18,355 nucleotides of DNA. Source: Clostridiaceae bacterium (GTDB lineage: Bacteria > Bacillota > Clostridia > Oscillospirales > Butyricicoccaceae). This document shows positions 1 through 7,774 of this stretch, in pieces. The stretch lies in contig JAGZOP010000042.1 of the NCBI GenBank assembly GCA_018383195.1, positions 1 to 18,355 on the forward strand, given 5' to 3'. Below the pieces are notes generated by a model that ran no database searches, was not told the DNA's origin, and was given only the letters and a program-made list of their open reading frames with translations. Made by a program: the position numbers and the translations under genes. Numbering within the stretch: position 1 is the first letter of the stretch; each line of letters starts with the position of its first letter.

Positions 1-68
1 GCGGCGACCTGTTCAAGGTTGCTCCGATGATGATCGAAGCAATCCGCGCTGCAAAGGCTTCCAAGTAA
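1..68 (+). CDS. etfA: Electron transfer flavoprotein alpha subunit, C-terminal end (partial)
   Basis: Reading from base 3, the sequence encodes GDLFKVAPMMIEAIRAAKAS plus a final Lys and a TAA stop at 66-68. The GDLFKVxP motif followed by a short amphipathic helix is typical of the extreme C-terminus of the electron transfer flavoprotein alpha subunit, whose FAD-binding domain ends this way. In Clostridia the Etf heterodimer passes electrons to or from acyl-CoA dehydrogenases and bifurcating complexes. Only 21 residues are visible, so the name rests on that one motif. A strong terminator follows 20 bases after the stop, so this is the last gene of its transcript. Confidence 0.65.
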   Translation, partial: GDLFKVAPMMIEAIRAAKASK

Positions 69-85
69 GTCTAATTGAGCATTTG

Positions 86-121
86 AAAACGCCCGTTCCT
101 TTTGGAACGGGCGTTTTTTTG
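86..121 (+). terminator. Intrinsic terminator after the etfA-like gene
   Basis: An 11-bp perfect GC-rich stem (89-99 with 104-114) closes on a TTTT loop and runs into seven or more T residues at 114-121. An A run precedes the stem. It ends the upstream transcript and separates it from ftsK. Confidence 0.93.
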
Positions 122-160
122 TACCCTTACGGTTTTCGACTGGAAAAATATCAGTATCTG

Positions 161-169
161 TGGTATCAT
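161..169 (+). promoter_or_regulatory. Candidate extended -10 promoter for ftsK
   Basis: TGGTATCAT fits an extended -10 (TGN followed by a 5/6 match to TATAAT). I see no convincing -35 at normal spacing. It lies between the upstream terminator and the ftsK start, where a promoter is expected. TATACT at 170-175 is an alternative -10. Confidence 0.35.
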
Positions 170-248
170 TATACTGTATTAGTCTACGCAGACGGGGCAT
201 GCGCAGACCAACGAGACAACAACGCATTCCCACCAGAGAGGTGATATT

Positions 249-2801
249 TTGGCACAAACCAAACGAAAATCCACAAAATCCGCACCACGCAGCCGCAAAA
301 AACCGGCAGCCGCAGCCGCATCCGCGCCGGACAGCTATCTGCCGCGTCCGGTCTGGGGCATGATCTACGGCGTGCTTGGCGTGCTCGTGCTGCTGACCAT
401 CATGCAGCAGGACGGCGCTGTGCTGCGCGTCATGCGCACCGCGATCGGCAGCATACTCGGGTATGGTCTTTATGTCCTGCCGTGTGCGCTGTTTGGATTG
501 GGCGCGCTGCTTATCGCGCGGGCAAAGGGACCGGTGCGTCTGCGCGGCACCGGGATAGCCGTATTCCCGCTCATCTTCGGCGCGGCTGCACATGGCATTT
601 TGCGCGCGGGGCAGTATCCGATCGACATGGAATCGTTCCGTATGCTGATTGAGACGGGCGCAGAATTGAAATCCGGCGGTCTGCTTGCGGGCGGTTTGTA
701 CTGCGTGATGGAGTGGGCTTTTTCCGGAATCGGCGCATTGATTATCATGATGATTCTGCTCATGATTGATGTGATGGTGATGTTCCGTCTGACGCCGCAG
801 GCGATCTACAATGCGCTGAAACCAATCGACTATGAGTATGAGGACGAGGACGAGCGCGCCCGCTACGAAGCGCCTGCGGTGCTGCCCAATGTCCACGAAC
901 TGGCAGCCGCACACAAAAAGCGCAAAGCCGCGCGCGCGTCATTCGACATCCCGTTGGAGGGTGAGGAGGAACCGGTGCAGAGCCTGATTGCGCCGGAACC
1001 GCCGGCTGCGCCGCCCGAGCCGATTGAGACATCCGAGCCGGAGAAATCCGACCCGTTTGGGGACATCCTGTCCCTGCTGCACAAGGGTAAAAAGTCCGTG
1101 TCCGAGACAGAGTCTGCGCCTGTACCCGAAGCCGCAGCCGAGCCGATTGCGGACGATACCCCGCCGTGGGAGGAGCCGATCTCCAAGGCGGAGCAGAAAA
1201 AGCGCGATGCGCAGGAAAACGCAGCGATGGCTGCCGAAATGGACCGCAGTGCGCAGGCGCCTGCACCGGCATACAGCTATCCGCCGATGTCACTGCTGAA
1301 CCCACCCGCCAAAACCGCCAAGGGCAATTATCAGCAGGAGCTGAGCGAATGCAGTCACCGCTTGATTGACACCCTGCAATCGTTCAACATCGAGGCGCAG
1401 ATTATCGGGATTGTCCGCGGCCCGACGGTCACACGGTTTGAGGTCACCATCCCGCCCGGAACCAAGTTCAGCCGGATTACCGGTCTGTCCGATGATATTG
1501 CACTGGCGCTCGGCGCGGTTTCGGTGCGTATCGCACCCATTCCGGAAAAGGTTGCGATCGGCATTGAGGTGCCCAACAAAACCAACACCATGGTGCCGAT
1601 TTCTGATGTTCTGAATTCGGATGCATTCAAAAATGCCAAAAGCCATGTCGCATTCTGCGTCGGTAAGGATATCACGGGTGCGCCGGTGGTCGGCAACATC
1701 GGCAAGATGCCCCACCTGCTGATTGCGGGCACAACCGGTTCGGGTAAGTCGGTGTGCGTCAACTCTATGCTGATTTCGCTGCTCTATAAGTCTACACCCG
1801 AAGAGGTGCGGCTCATCATGGTTGACCCAAAGATGGTTGAGTTGGGTAACTATAACGGCATCCCGCACCTGCTCATTCCGGTTGTAACCGACCCGCGCAA
1901 GGCAGCGGGCGCGCTCAACTGGGCGGTGGGCGAAATGGAACGCCGCTATAAGCTGTTTGCGGACAATCAGGTGCGCAAACTGGAGGACTACAATGCCCTC
2001 ATGCGTAAGAAGAAAGCCGAACTGGAAGCTGCCGAGCCGATTGTCTCCGAGGACGGAGAGCCTGCTGCAACCCCGGTACCGTCGCTCGATGCCTGTCAGG
2101 TGCTGCCTGAGATCGTGATCGTTATCGACGAGCTTGCCGACCTCATGATGGTTGCCGCCAAGGAAGTCGAGACCTCGATCTGCCGCATTGCGCAGAAGGC
2201 GCGTGCGGCGGGAATGTACCTGATTGTTGCGACCCAGCGCCCGTCGGCGGACGTCATCACGGGCATCATGAAAGCGAACATCCCCTCGCGTATTGCGTTC
2301 GCGGTTGCCAGCCAGATCGAAAGCCGCATTATTCTCGATACCACGGGCGCCGAAAAGCTGATCGGCAAGGGCGATATGCTCTATGCGCCGCTTGGTGAGG
2401 GCAAACCGCAGCGCATCCAAGGCTGCTTTATCTCGAACGATGAAATTGAAAACGTCATCGAATTTATCAAGTCTACGTCCACCGCCGAATATAATGAAGA
2501 AATCCTCGAACACATCGAAAAGCAAGCCGAAGCCGCAGAATCGGGCGGCGGCGGTTCGTTCGACCCCGCCGAAGATGAGGACGAAATGCTGATGGACGCC
2601 ATCGATGTGGTCATGGACTGCAAACAGGCATCGGTTTCCATGCTCCAGCGCCGCCTGAAGCTGGGCTATGCCCGCGCGGCGCGCATTGTCGATCAGATGG
2701 AGGAGCGCGGTATCGTCGGTCCGTTTGAAGGCTCCAAGCCCCGCCAAATCCTGATTTCCAAGGACGAATGGAGCGAAATGAAGCTGAGGAGAAAACTTTA
2801 A
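249..2801 (+). CDS. ftsK: DNA translocase FtsK/SpoIIIE
   Basis: This 850-residue hexameric DNA pump clears chromosomal DNA from the closing septum. Four N-terminal membrane segments are visible (about residues 37-55, 67-92, 101-121 and 145-180). An acidic, Pro/Ala/Glu-rich linker follows to about residue 350. The motor domain has Walker A GTTGSGKS near residues 494-501 and Walker B IVIVIDELADLMM near 622-634, with an extra charged insert (RKKKAELEAAEP...) just before Walker B. The C-terminal winged-helix gamma domain (about 780-850) ends in GSKPRQIL, the part that reads polar DNA motifs in this family. Start choice: TTG at 249 has a GAGAGGTG ribosome site 5-6 bases upstream, and no ATG in frame does better. 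The length is normal. FtsK and SpoIIIE cannot be told apart from sequence alone. Confidence 0.97.
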   Translation: MAQTKRKSTKSAPRSRKKPAAAAASAPDSYLPRPVWGMIYGVLGVLVLLTIMQQDGAVLRVMRTAIGSILGYGLYVLPCALFGLGALLIARAKGPVRLRGTGIAVFPLIFGAAAHGILRAGQYPIDMESFRMLIETGAELKSGGLLAGGLYCVMEWAFSGIGALIIMMILLMIDVMVMFRLTPQAIYNALKPIDYEYEDEDERARYEAPAVLPNVHELAAAHKKRKAARASFDIPLEGEEEPVQSLIAPEPPAAPPEPIETSEPEKSDPFGDILSLLHKGKKSVSETESAPVPEAAAEPIADDTPPWEEPISKAEQKKRDAQENAAMAAEMDRSAQAPAPAYSYPPMSLLNPPAKTAKGNYQQELSECSHRLIDTLQSFNIEAQIIGIVRGPTVTRFEVTIPPGTKFSRITGLSDDIALALGAVSVRIAPIPEKVAIGIEVPNKTNTMVPISDVLNSDAFKNAKSHVAFCVGKDITGAPVVGNIGKMPHLLIAGTTGSGKSVCVNSMLISLLYKSTPEEVRLIMVDPKMVELGNYNGIPHLLIPVVTDPRKAAGALNWAVGEMERRYKLFADNQVRKLEDYNALMRKKKAELEAAEPIVSEDGEPAATPVPSLDACQVLPEIVIVIDELADLMMVAAKEVETSICRIAQKARAAGMYLIVATQRPSADVITGIMKANIPSRIAFAVASQIESRIILDTTGAEKLIGKGDMLYAPLGEGKPQRIQGCFISNDEIENVIEFIKSTSTAEYNEEILEHIEKQAEAAESGGGGSFDPAEDEDEMLMDAIDVVMDCKQASVSMLQRRLKLGYARAARIVDQMEERGIVGPFEGSKPRQILISKDEWSEMKLRRKL

Positions 2802-2804
2802 TTC

Positions 2805-2884
2805 AGAGTGGAGATTAGAGAGTGGAGAGTGAAGAGTTAAGATTGGAGATTTTTTATCTCAACTCTCTATTTTCAACTCTTTTA
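2805..2884 (+). repeat. Heptamer repeat tract with fold-back arm between ftsK and the flavin reductase gene
   Basis: Seven consecutive heptamers fitting AGAKTRR run from 2805 to 2853 (agagtgg, agattag, agagtgg, agagtga, agagtta, agattgg, agatttt). They are followed by a pyrimidine arm (2854-2884, atctcaa, ctctcta, ttttcaa, ctctttt) that is roughly the reverse complement of the first part, so the tract can fold into a long imperfect hairpin. It resembles the short tandem heptamer repeats found between genes in several bacteria. It ends just before the AGGAGG of the next gene and may act as a weak terminator or spacer. Confidence 0.7.
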
Positions 2885-2902
2885 TTTTAGGAGGTTTTTA
2901 CA

Positions 2903-3403
2903 ATGAACAAAATCGAACTTTCCACCCTGTCGTTCAACCCGTTTTTGAAGATTCGTGACCAGTGGGCGCTGCTTGCAGCAGGTCATGAGGGCGACTTCAA
3001 TATGATGACGGTCAACTGGGGCGGCATGGGCGAATTGTGGTTCAAGGAAGTGACCACGGTGTATGTGCGCCAGAGCCGCTATACCATGCAGTTTATGGAC
3101 AAAAATGACCATTATGCGCTGATTTTCCTGAAGGATGGTCATAAGGACGCACTCAATACGCTTGGTTCCAAGTCCGGCCGCGACATCGACAAGATGGCGG
3201 GCGCAGGTCTGACCCCGGTGTTCACGCCTGAAGGCGTACCGACCTTTGCAGAGGCGGAGCTGACCATCGTGTGCCGCAAGCTGTATAAGGACGACATGCC
3301 CCGCGAGAACTTCACGGACAAGGCAGTTTACGACAAGTGCTATGCAGACCATGATGTGCACAGTATGTTCATCGGTGAGGTCGTTGCGGCATACGAGGGA
3401 TAA
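2903..3403 (+). CDS. Flavin reductase family protein (FMN-binding split barrel)
   Basis: A 166-residue protein with an excellent AGGAGG at 2889-2894 before the ATG. The segment NMMTVNWGGMGELWFK (about residues 33-48), followed by a strand with VYVRQSRYT, matches the flavin reductase-like FMN-binding split-barrel fold, in which the early part contacts the FMN phosphate. Such clostridial proteins bind FMN and transfer electrons, but the partner is unknown. The gene stands alone between the heptamer repeat and a shared terminator. Family assignment is fairly secure; the actual reaction is not. Confidence 0.85.
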   Translation: MNKIELSTLSFNPFLKIRDQWALLAAGHEGDFNMMTVNWGGMGELWFKEVTTVYVRQSRYTMQFMDKNDHYALIFLKDGHKDALNTLGSKSGRDIDKMAGAGLTPVFTPEGVPTFAEAELTIVCRKLYKDDMPRENFTDKAVYDKCYADHDVHSMFIGEVVAAYEG

Positions 3404-3414
3404 CAAAGCGGAAA

Positions 3415-3447
3415 AGAAAAAAGACGCGCATAGCGCGTCTTTTTTTA
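3415..3447. terminator. Bidirectional terminator between convergent genes
   Basis: A 9-bp perfect stem (3421-3429 with 3433-3441) with a 3-base ATA loop is flanked by an A run on the left and a T run on the right, so it works on both strands. It overlaps the stop codon of the minus-strand WG/SLH gene. Confidence 0.9.
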
Positions 3448-5721
3448 TCTTTCGGTTTGAATCAGTCCGCTCATGCTGAGAATCTGCGCAAACTGCGCAC
3501 GGGTGAGCGTGCCGCTGATGTCCAGATTGCCGCCCGAGCCGACCACGGTGCCGGTTTTTACACATAGTGCGGCTGCGGCGCGGCGGTTTGCGGGAACCTG
3601 TGCGCCGTCGGCAAACCGGGACAGGCAGACGGTGATTTCGTCCTCAGAAAGCGGCGGGATGCCTTGCGTTTTCAGGGCATTCGCCAGCACCTGCATGGCA
3701 TCTGCGCGGGTCATGGCTGCGGTGTATACAATGGGCACGTCGAATCCTTCGACCAGACCGGACTGCTCGGCTGCGGTGGTTTCGATGTAGTACCACGGCG
3801 CACCGTCCGGCGGAGCGATGGAACTGGTATCGAGACCAAGGGTGCGCACCAGAACGGCAGAAGCTTCGGCAATGGTGATGGGGTCGTCCGGGCGGAATAA
3901 GTCGCCGTCGCCCCGCATCAGCTCGGCTGCGGTGACTGTTTTGATGGCATCGTATGCCCAATGGTGCTTTGCGACGTCCTCATAGCCGGAATAGCTGTTC
4001 AGCGAACCGATGCCAGAGCCATTCATCGCGTGCCAGCAAGCACTGTCCTTGTCAATGACCTCATCCAGCGCAGACAGGGGGATGGCATACTCTTTCGAGG
4101 ACGGTGTATGGCTTGCGGAATCGCTTGGGGTGTTGAGAAAGAACGAGACCCCGTTATCCGTGATACGCGGATAGGAGAACAGATAATAGGGCACATTTTC
4201 GGGCAGATACTCGGTGACAACATCCAGATAATCCCGCTGGAACAGGTCGCGGATGATGGAATAGCGTTCGCCGGTGGCGAGGTCCAGCGTGATATTGTCG
4301 TTCCAGACCGAAGCGCCCAGACCGGTCCCGCTGATGCAGTCTGCCCAGACGATGAGCAGCCGCCCCTTGACTGCCAGACCATAGCTGCCCGAGAGTGCTT
4401 CGCGCTGTGCCGGAACCGAGGGACCCTGCAAAAAGAAGGATTCAATGGCGCTGTTCACGGTGGACTGCACGTTTTTGTCTGCCAGACCGGAAATGACCGG
4501 ATAAGTCAGCGACCAGCCGTATTCGACGCCGTTTTTCATTCCAAGGTATTTTTCGTAGCCTGTCGTAGTGACACGGAAATACTCCATATCGTAGGCGCGC
4601 TCGGGGGAATATAAACCGGTTCGGTCGCTCAGGCGGATATACTGCCGCGTGCCGCCGATGGTCACGAGCGCGACATTATCGGTCAAGATGACCGGCGTTT
4701 CCGCGTTGGCGAGCTTGGTGATATAACCGCCCACACGAGAAAAGAAGATAATGCCGTTGTCCATAGTGCCGTGCCATGAGATGCCGTGCTCAATAGCGTC
4801 AAAGCCGCCCACATACAAATCGGTGCGGTAGATGAGGTTTCCGTTGGCGTCGAGCGCCGAAACATAACCGTCATCGGCACGCGCGGCATATACGCCCTCG
4901 CCCATATAGGAGAGGTAGTTATACTGGAACGGCAGTGTGGTCACGCCGTTCAGGTTTGTGATGCCCCAACGATTGTTGAGACGCATCATGGCGTAACCGT
5001 CTCGGAACGGGGAAATATCCTGATAGATATAGTCGCTCAGCAGCGTTCCGGTTTCCAGAGAAAAGAGCGCCGAACGGTTTCCACTTTCCATGACCACCAA
5101 CTTGCCGTCATAGACTTCCATATATTTGGGAGTTCCTCCTGCGGGCAGGGGGGTCGGATTCCCTTCGGTATCAATAACTGCATAGGCATGGTTTTCGGAA
5201 AGTTCCACTACGGCATAACCGCCCGAAAATGGACCGGCCTGCAAATAAACCGGGGCAAGCGCCTGACGACCGTCCCGGGAGACATATCCCCATGCGCCGT
5301 TTTCAGATTTTGCAGCAAGCAGCCCCTCCTCGGAGAAGAAGCCGGCGGCTCCCGGGAAGGTGCCGAGAGATTCGCCCTGCTGATTGAAGTATACGGTTTC
5401 GTTTTCATAACGAAACGCAATGGTATCATTTTCGTATTCTACGGCGGCGGGCGCAGCGCGCATCGGCACGATTTCCTCGCCGGTTTCGTCGATCACAGCC
5501 AGATATCCGTTGTCGTCCGTGACGGTCGCCAGTCCATCCTCGGTAAATGCCGAGGCGGAGGCATACTGATAGGGGATGACCTGCGTGCCGCTTTCGTCCA
5601 TGTAGCCCCAGGTGGTGCAGCCGTCTGCGGAGGTCAGTTCCACCGGGAACAGATCGACCGCAGCAGCGGACAACGTCAGGGAAATTGCGGCAAAAAAGAT
5701 CGACAGAAGGTACTTTTTCAT
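3445..5721 (-). CDS. Secreted WG-repeat protein with three C-terminal SLH domains
   Basis: A 758-residue exported protein. The N-terminus (MKKYLLSIFFAAISLTLSAAA) is a clear Sec signal peptide. Residues about 25-330 hold degenerate WG repeats (e.g. TTWGYMDESGTQVIPYQY, GAWGYVSRDGRQALAPVY, NRWGITNLNGVTTLPFQY), which form beta-rich repeat arrays. The middle part (about 385-565) resembles the DUF3298/RsiV-type domain. Three SLH domains follow at about 578-628 (YEDVAKHHWAYDAIKTV), 640-690 and 697-755; these usually bind secondary wall polymer and hold the protein on the cell surface. An AGGAGG lies 7-8 bases before the ATG. The gene is monocistronic, with its own promoter and terminator. A surface sensor or structural role is inference; ligand unknown. 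Confidence 0.9.
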   Translation of the reverse strand: MKKYLLSIFFAAISLTLSAAAVDLFPVELTSADGCTTWGYMDESGTQVIPYQYASASAFTEDGLATVTDDNGYLAVIDETGEEIVPMRAAPAAVEYENDTIAFRYENETVYFNQQGESLGTFPGAAGFFSEEGLLAAKSENGAWGYVSRDGRQALAPVYLQAGPFSGGYAVVELSENHAYAVIDTEGNPTPLPAGGTPKYMEVYDGKLVVMESGNRSALFSLETGTLLSDYIYQDISPFRDGYAMMRLNNRWGITNLNGVTTLPFQYNYLSYMGEGVYAARADDGYVSALDANGNLIYRTDLYVGGFDAIEHGISWHGTMDNGIIFFSRVGGYITKLANAETPVILTDNVALVTIGGTRQYIRLSDRTGLYSPERAYDMEYFRVTTTGYEKYLGMKNGVEYGWSLTYPVISGLADKNVQSTVNSAIESFFLQGPSVPAQREALSGSYGLAVKGRLLIVWADCISGTGLGASVWNDNITLDLATGERYSIIRDLFQRDYLDVVTEYLPENVPYYLFSYPRITDNGVSFFLNTPSDSASHTPSSKEYAIPLSALDEVIDKDSACWHAMNGSGIGSLNSYSGYEDVAKHHWAYDAIKTVTAAELMRGDGDLFRPDDPITIAEASAVLVRTLGLDTSSIAPPDGAPWYYIETTAAEQSGLVEGFDVPIVYTAAMTRADAMQVLANALKTQGIPPLSEDEITVCLSRFADGAQVPANRRAAAALCVKTGTVVGSGGNLDISGTLTRAQFAQILSMSGLIQTER

Positions 5722-5756
5722 GAAAAATCCTCCTCATCGGTTTATTTCTACCTAGA

Positions 5757-5785
5757 ATTATATCGGGTTTGCCGAATCTGGACAA
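5757..5785 (-). promoter_or_regulatory. Sigma-A-type promoter for the WG/SLH gene
   Basis: On the minus strand, TTGTCC (5780-5785) and a perfect TATAAT (5757-5762) are separated by 17 bp. The -10 lies 36 bases before the ATG, leaving a short leader with the AGGAGG. Confidence 0.7.
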
Positions 5786-5827
5786 GTCAATCGGGCAAAG
5801 TGAAATATTACATTCGGAAAGCAAAAG

Positions 5828-5853
5828 AAAAGCGCCCGGTTTGGGGCGCTTTT
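5828..5853 (-). terminator. Intrinsic terminator after prfA
   Basis: A 10-bp stem AAAAGCGCCC/GGGCGCTTTT (5828-5837 with 5844-5853) with a 6-base loop lies 35 bases past the prfA stop and runs into a T-rich tract on the minus strand. It closes the long minus-strand gene run that starts near 12309. Confidence 0.88.
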
Positions 5854-5888
5854 TCTGCGGCTGTAAAATTTGTGGGAACAAAGCGTTT

Positions 5889-6950
5889 TTAATCTGCCTG
5901 CGCTTTGAGCTTTTCGGCGGTATCGGCGGTGATAAGCGCGTCGAGGACATCGTCAAGGTCGCCGTCCATGAACTGCCCGAGTTTGTACAGCGTCAGCTTG
6001 ATGCGGTGATCGCTGATGCGGTTTTCCGGGAAGTTGTAGGTGCGGATGCGCTCGGCGCGGTCGCCGGTGCCGACCTGACTGCGGCGGTCTGCCGCAATGG
6101 CAGCGCTTTGCTTTTCAAGTTCGGCTTCATACAGGCGAGTGCGCAGTACGCGCATGGCCTTGTCCTTATTTTTGTGCTGGCTGCGTTCATCCTGACACTC
6201 CACGACCGTGTTTGTCGGGATATGGGTGATGCGGATGGCAGAAGAAGTTTTGTTGATGTGCTGACCGCCGGCGCCGGACGAGCGGAATGTATCGATGCGC
6301 AGGTCCTTAGGGTCAATGGAGAAGTCGATTTCCTCGGCTTCGGGCATGACCGCGACCGTAACCGTCGAGGTGTGTACGCGCCCCTGGCTTTCGGTTTCGG
6401 GCACGCGCTGGACGCGGTGCACACCGGATTCAAACTTCATGCGCGAGTACACATGATCTCCTGCAATCTGGAACACGACTTCTTTACATCCACCGAGTTC
6501 GGTTTCACTGATGCTGAGCTGTTCGACCGTCCAGCCGCGCTTTTCGGCGTACATGGCGTACATTCGGTAGAGAGAGTGGGCAAACAGGGCAGATTCTTCG
6601 CCGCCCGCGCCGCCGCGGATTTCGACGATGATGTTTTTATCGTCGTTCGGGTCTTTGGGCAGCATGAGGATTTTCAGTTCTTCCTCGAGCCGGATCAGGT
6701 CGGCTTTCGCCTGCGCCAGTTCGTCCTGCGCCAGTTCGCGCAGATCGGGGTCTGTGAGCATGTCCTCGGCTTCCTTGCGCAGCGCCTGTGCGTCTTTATA
6801 TGCGCGATAGGCGGTTACGATGGGTTCCAGGTCGCCGCGTTCGCGGAGCAGCTTTGCCGCTGCTGCCGGATCATCGTAAAGACCCGGCATGGACAGCCGC
6901 GATTCCAGCTCTTCAAAGCGGCTGACTGCGGCATCTAATTTGTCAAACAT
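5889..6950 (-). CDS. prfA: Peptide chain release factor 1
   Basis: RF1 reads UAA and UAG stop codons and triggers release of the finished peptide. The protein is 353 residues, normal for the family. The codon-recognition motif is P-E-T (residues 184-186, in HRVQRVPETESQGRVHTS), the PxT form that marks RF1 rather than the SPF of RF2. The catalytic GGQ is at 228-230 (SSGAGGQHINKTSSA). I chose the ATG at 6950 (MFDKLDAAVSRFEELE) because it aligns with known RF1 N-termini and has GAGGTG about 10 bases upstream. A further-upstream in-frame start at 7004 would add 18 atypical residues that overlap the amidase gene. It lies 38 bp behind the amidase gene and is probably co-transcribed with it. Confidence 0.97.
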   Translation of the reverse strand: MFDKLDAAVSRFEELESRLSMPGLYDDPAAAAKLLRERGDLEPIVTAYRAYKDAQALRKEAEDMLTDPDLRELAQDELAQAKADLIRLEEELKILMLPKDPNDDKNIIVEIRGGAGGEESALFAHSLYRMYAMYAEKRGWTVEQLSISETELGGCKEVVFQIAGDHVYSRMKFESGVHRVQRVPETESQGRVHTSTVTVAVMPEAEEIDFSIDPKDLRIDTFRSSGAGGQHINKTSSAIRITHIPTNTVVECQDERSQHKNKDKAMRVLRTRLYEAELEKQSAAIAADRRSQVGTGDRAERIRTYNFPENRISDHRIKLTLYKLGQFMDGDLDDVLDALITADTAEKLKAQAD

Positions 6951-6988
6951 GGGGAATACACCTCGGGAATCGAAATAAAAAGGGGAAA

Positions 6989-7774
6989 TCATCCCGCGCG
7001 CCACTGTGTCAGCGCTTCGGCAACGCCTGCGGCGATTTGGTCCTGATAGGCGGGGGTCATCATCGCGGTTTCTTCATCGGGATTGCTTAAAAAACCCATT
7101 TCAAGCAGCACACACGGCACCTCGGACCAGTTGAAACCGGTCAGGTCGCTGCGTTCGATGGTACCGCGGTTTTTTGCGCCGGTCTGTGCCGCAACTGCGT
7201 TCACCATCAGCTCGCCGAGCGCGGCGCTCGGCGAGCTGATGGACGGTGTGCCGAGCAGTTTGCCCGTCGGGATGAGTACGGATACGCCGTGCACACTGGG
7301 GTTGTCGATGCCGTCCGCATGGATGCGGATGCATACATCCGCGCCAGCATCGTTGGCAATCTGGGCGCGCTCGATGTTGGAAACCGTGGCTTCTACGGTT
7401 TCCCGGGTCAGGATGACAGTCGCACCCATCGATTCCAGCTGATCGCGCAGCCGGAAAGCTGCCTGAAGGTTCAGTTCGGATTCGCTGATCTGTTTGCCGG
7501 ATGCACCCGACACATAGGCGGGTTTGGTCTCATCAGACAGGGGAGAAACCGCCTCCTGTTTGGAAGCGGTTGTAACACCATGTCCGGGATCGAGACATAC
7601 AGTCATGCCGGAGAGCGCGCCGGGCTGTGGCTCCGGTTCAGGCTCCGGTGCAACGGAAACCACGGACGGCAGCGCCTCGGAACCGGAACCCATACTATCT
7701 GACGGCGGGATGTCCGCGCTGCATCCGATCAGCAGAAACGACAGAAAAAGTGCGAAAATTCCGGTCACATCCAT
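6989..7774 (-). CDS. N-acetylmuramoyl-L-alanine amidase, lipoprotein (Amidase_3)
   Basis: A 261-residue zinc amidase that cuts the bond between muramic acid and the stem peptide of peptidoglycan. The N-terminus is a lipoprotein signal with lipobox LIGC (Cys18), so it should be anchored on the outer face of the membrane, followed by a Pro/Glu-rich linker (41-52). Zinc ligands fit: His65 in DPGHG, Glu100 in SESELN, His152 in RIHAD. The catalytic Glu is 225 in LLEMGFLSNP. The ATG at 7774 has an AAGGAGG close upstream and overlaps the end of the zinc-ribbon/YARHG gene by 10 bases, suggesting coupled translation. Residues 178-190 (SISSPSAALGELM) are encoded by a 39-nt perfect palindrome. Family members usually have an alignable but non-repetitive segment here. 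Confidence 0.95.
   Translation of the reverse strand: MDVTGIFALFLSFLLIGCSADIPPSDSMGSGSEALPSVVSVAPEPEPEPQPGALSGMTVCLDPGHGVTTASKQEAVSPLSDETKPAYVSGASGKQISESELNLQAAFRLRDQLESMGATVILTRETVEATVSNIERAQIANDAGADVCIRIHADGIDNPSVHGVSVLIPTGKLLGTPSISSPSAALGELMVNAVAAQTGAKNRGTIERSDLTGFNWSEVPCVLLEMGFLSNPDEETAMMTPAYQDQIAAGVAEALTQWRAG
7204..7242. repeat. 39-nt perfect palindrome inside the amidase gene
   Basis: Arms 7204-7222 and 7224-7242 are exact reverse complements (19 bp each) with a single central G at 7223. The core of each arm contains CAGCTCGCCGAGCGC or its complement. It lies entirely in coding sequence and would form a very stable hairpin in mRNA or a cruciform in DNA. Confidence 0.97.

Noticed and set aside
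1290..2747. A 485-codon open frame antisense to ftsK.
   Set aside because: It is a shadow of codon bias in a well-identified gene: His/Arg/Asp-rich with no domain, no ribosome site, and fully inside the FtsK motor region.
4786..5892. A 368-codon plus-strand frame opposite the WG/SLH gene.
   Set aside because: It runs through the promoter and terminator of minus-strand genes and has no recognisable domain.
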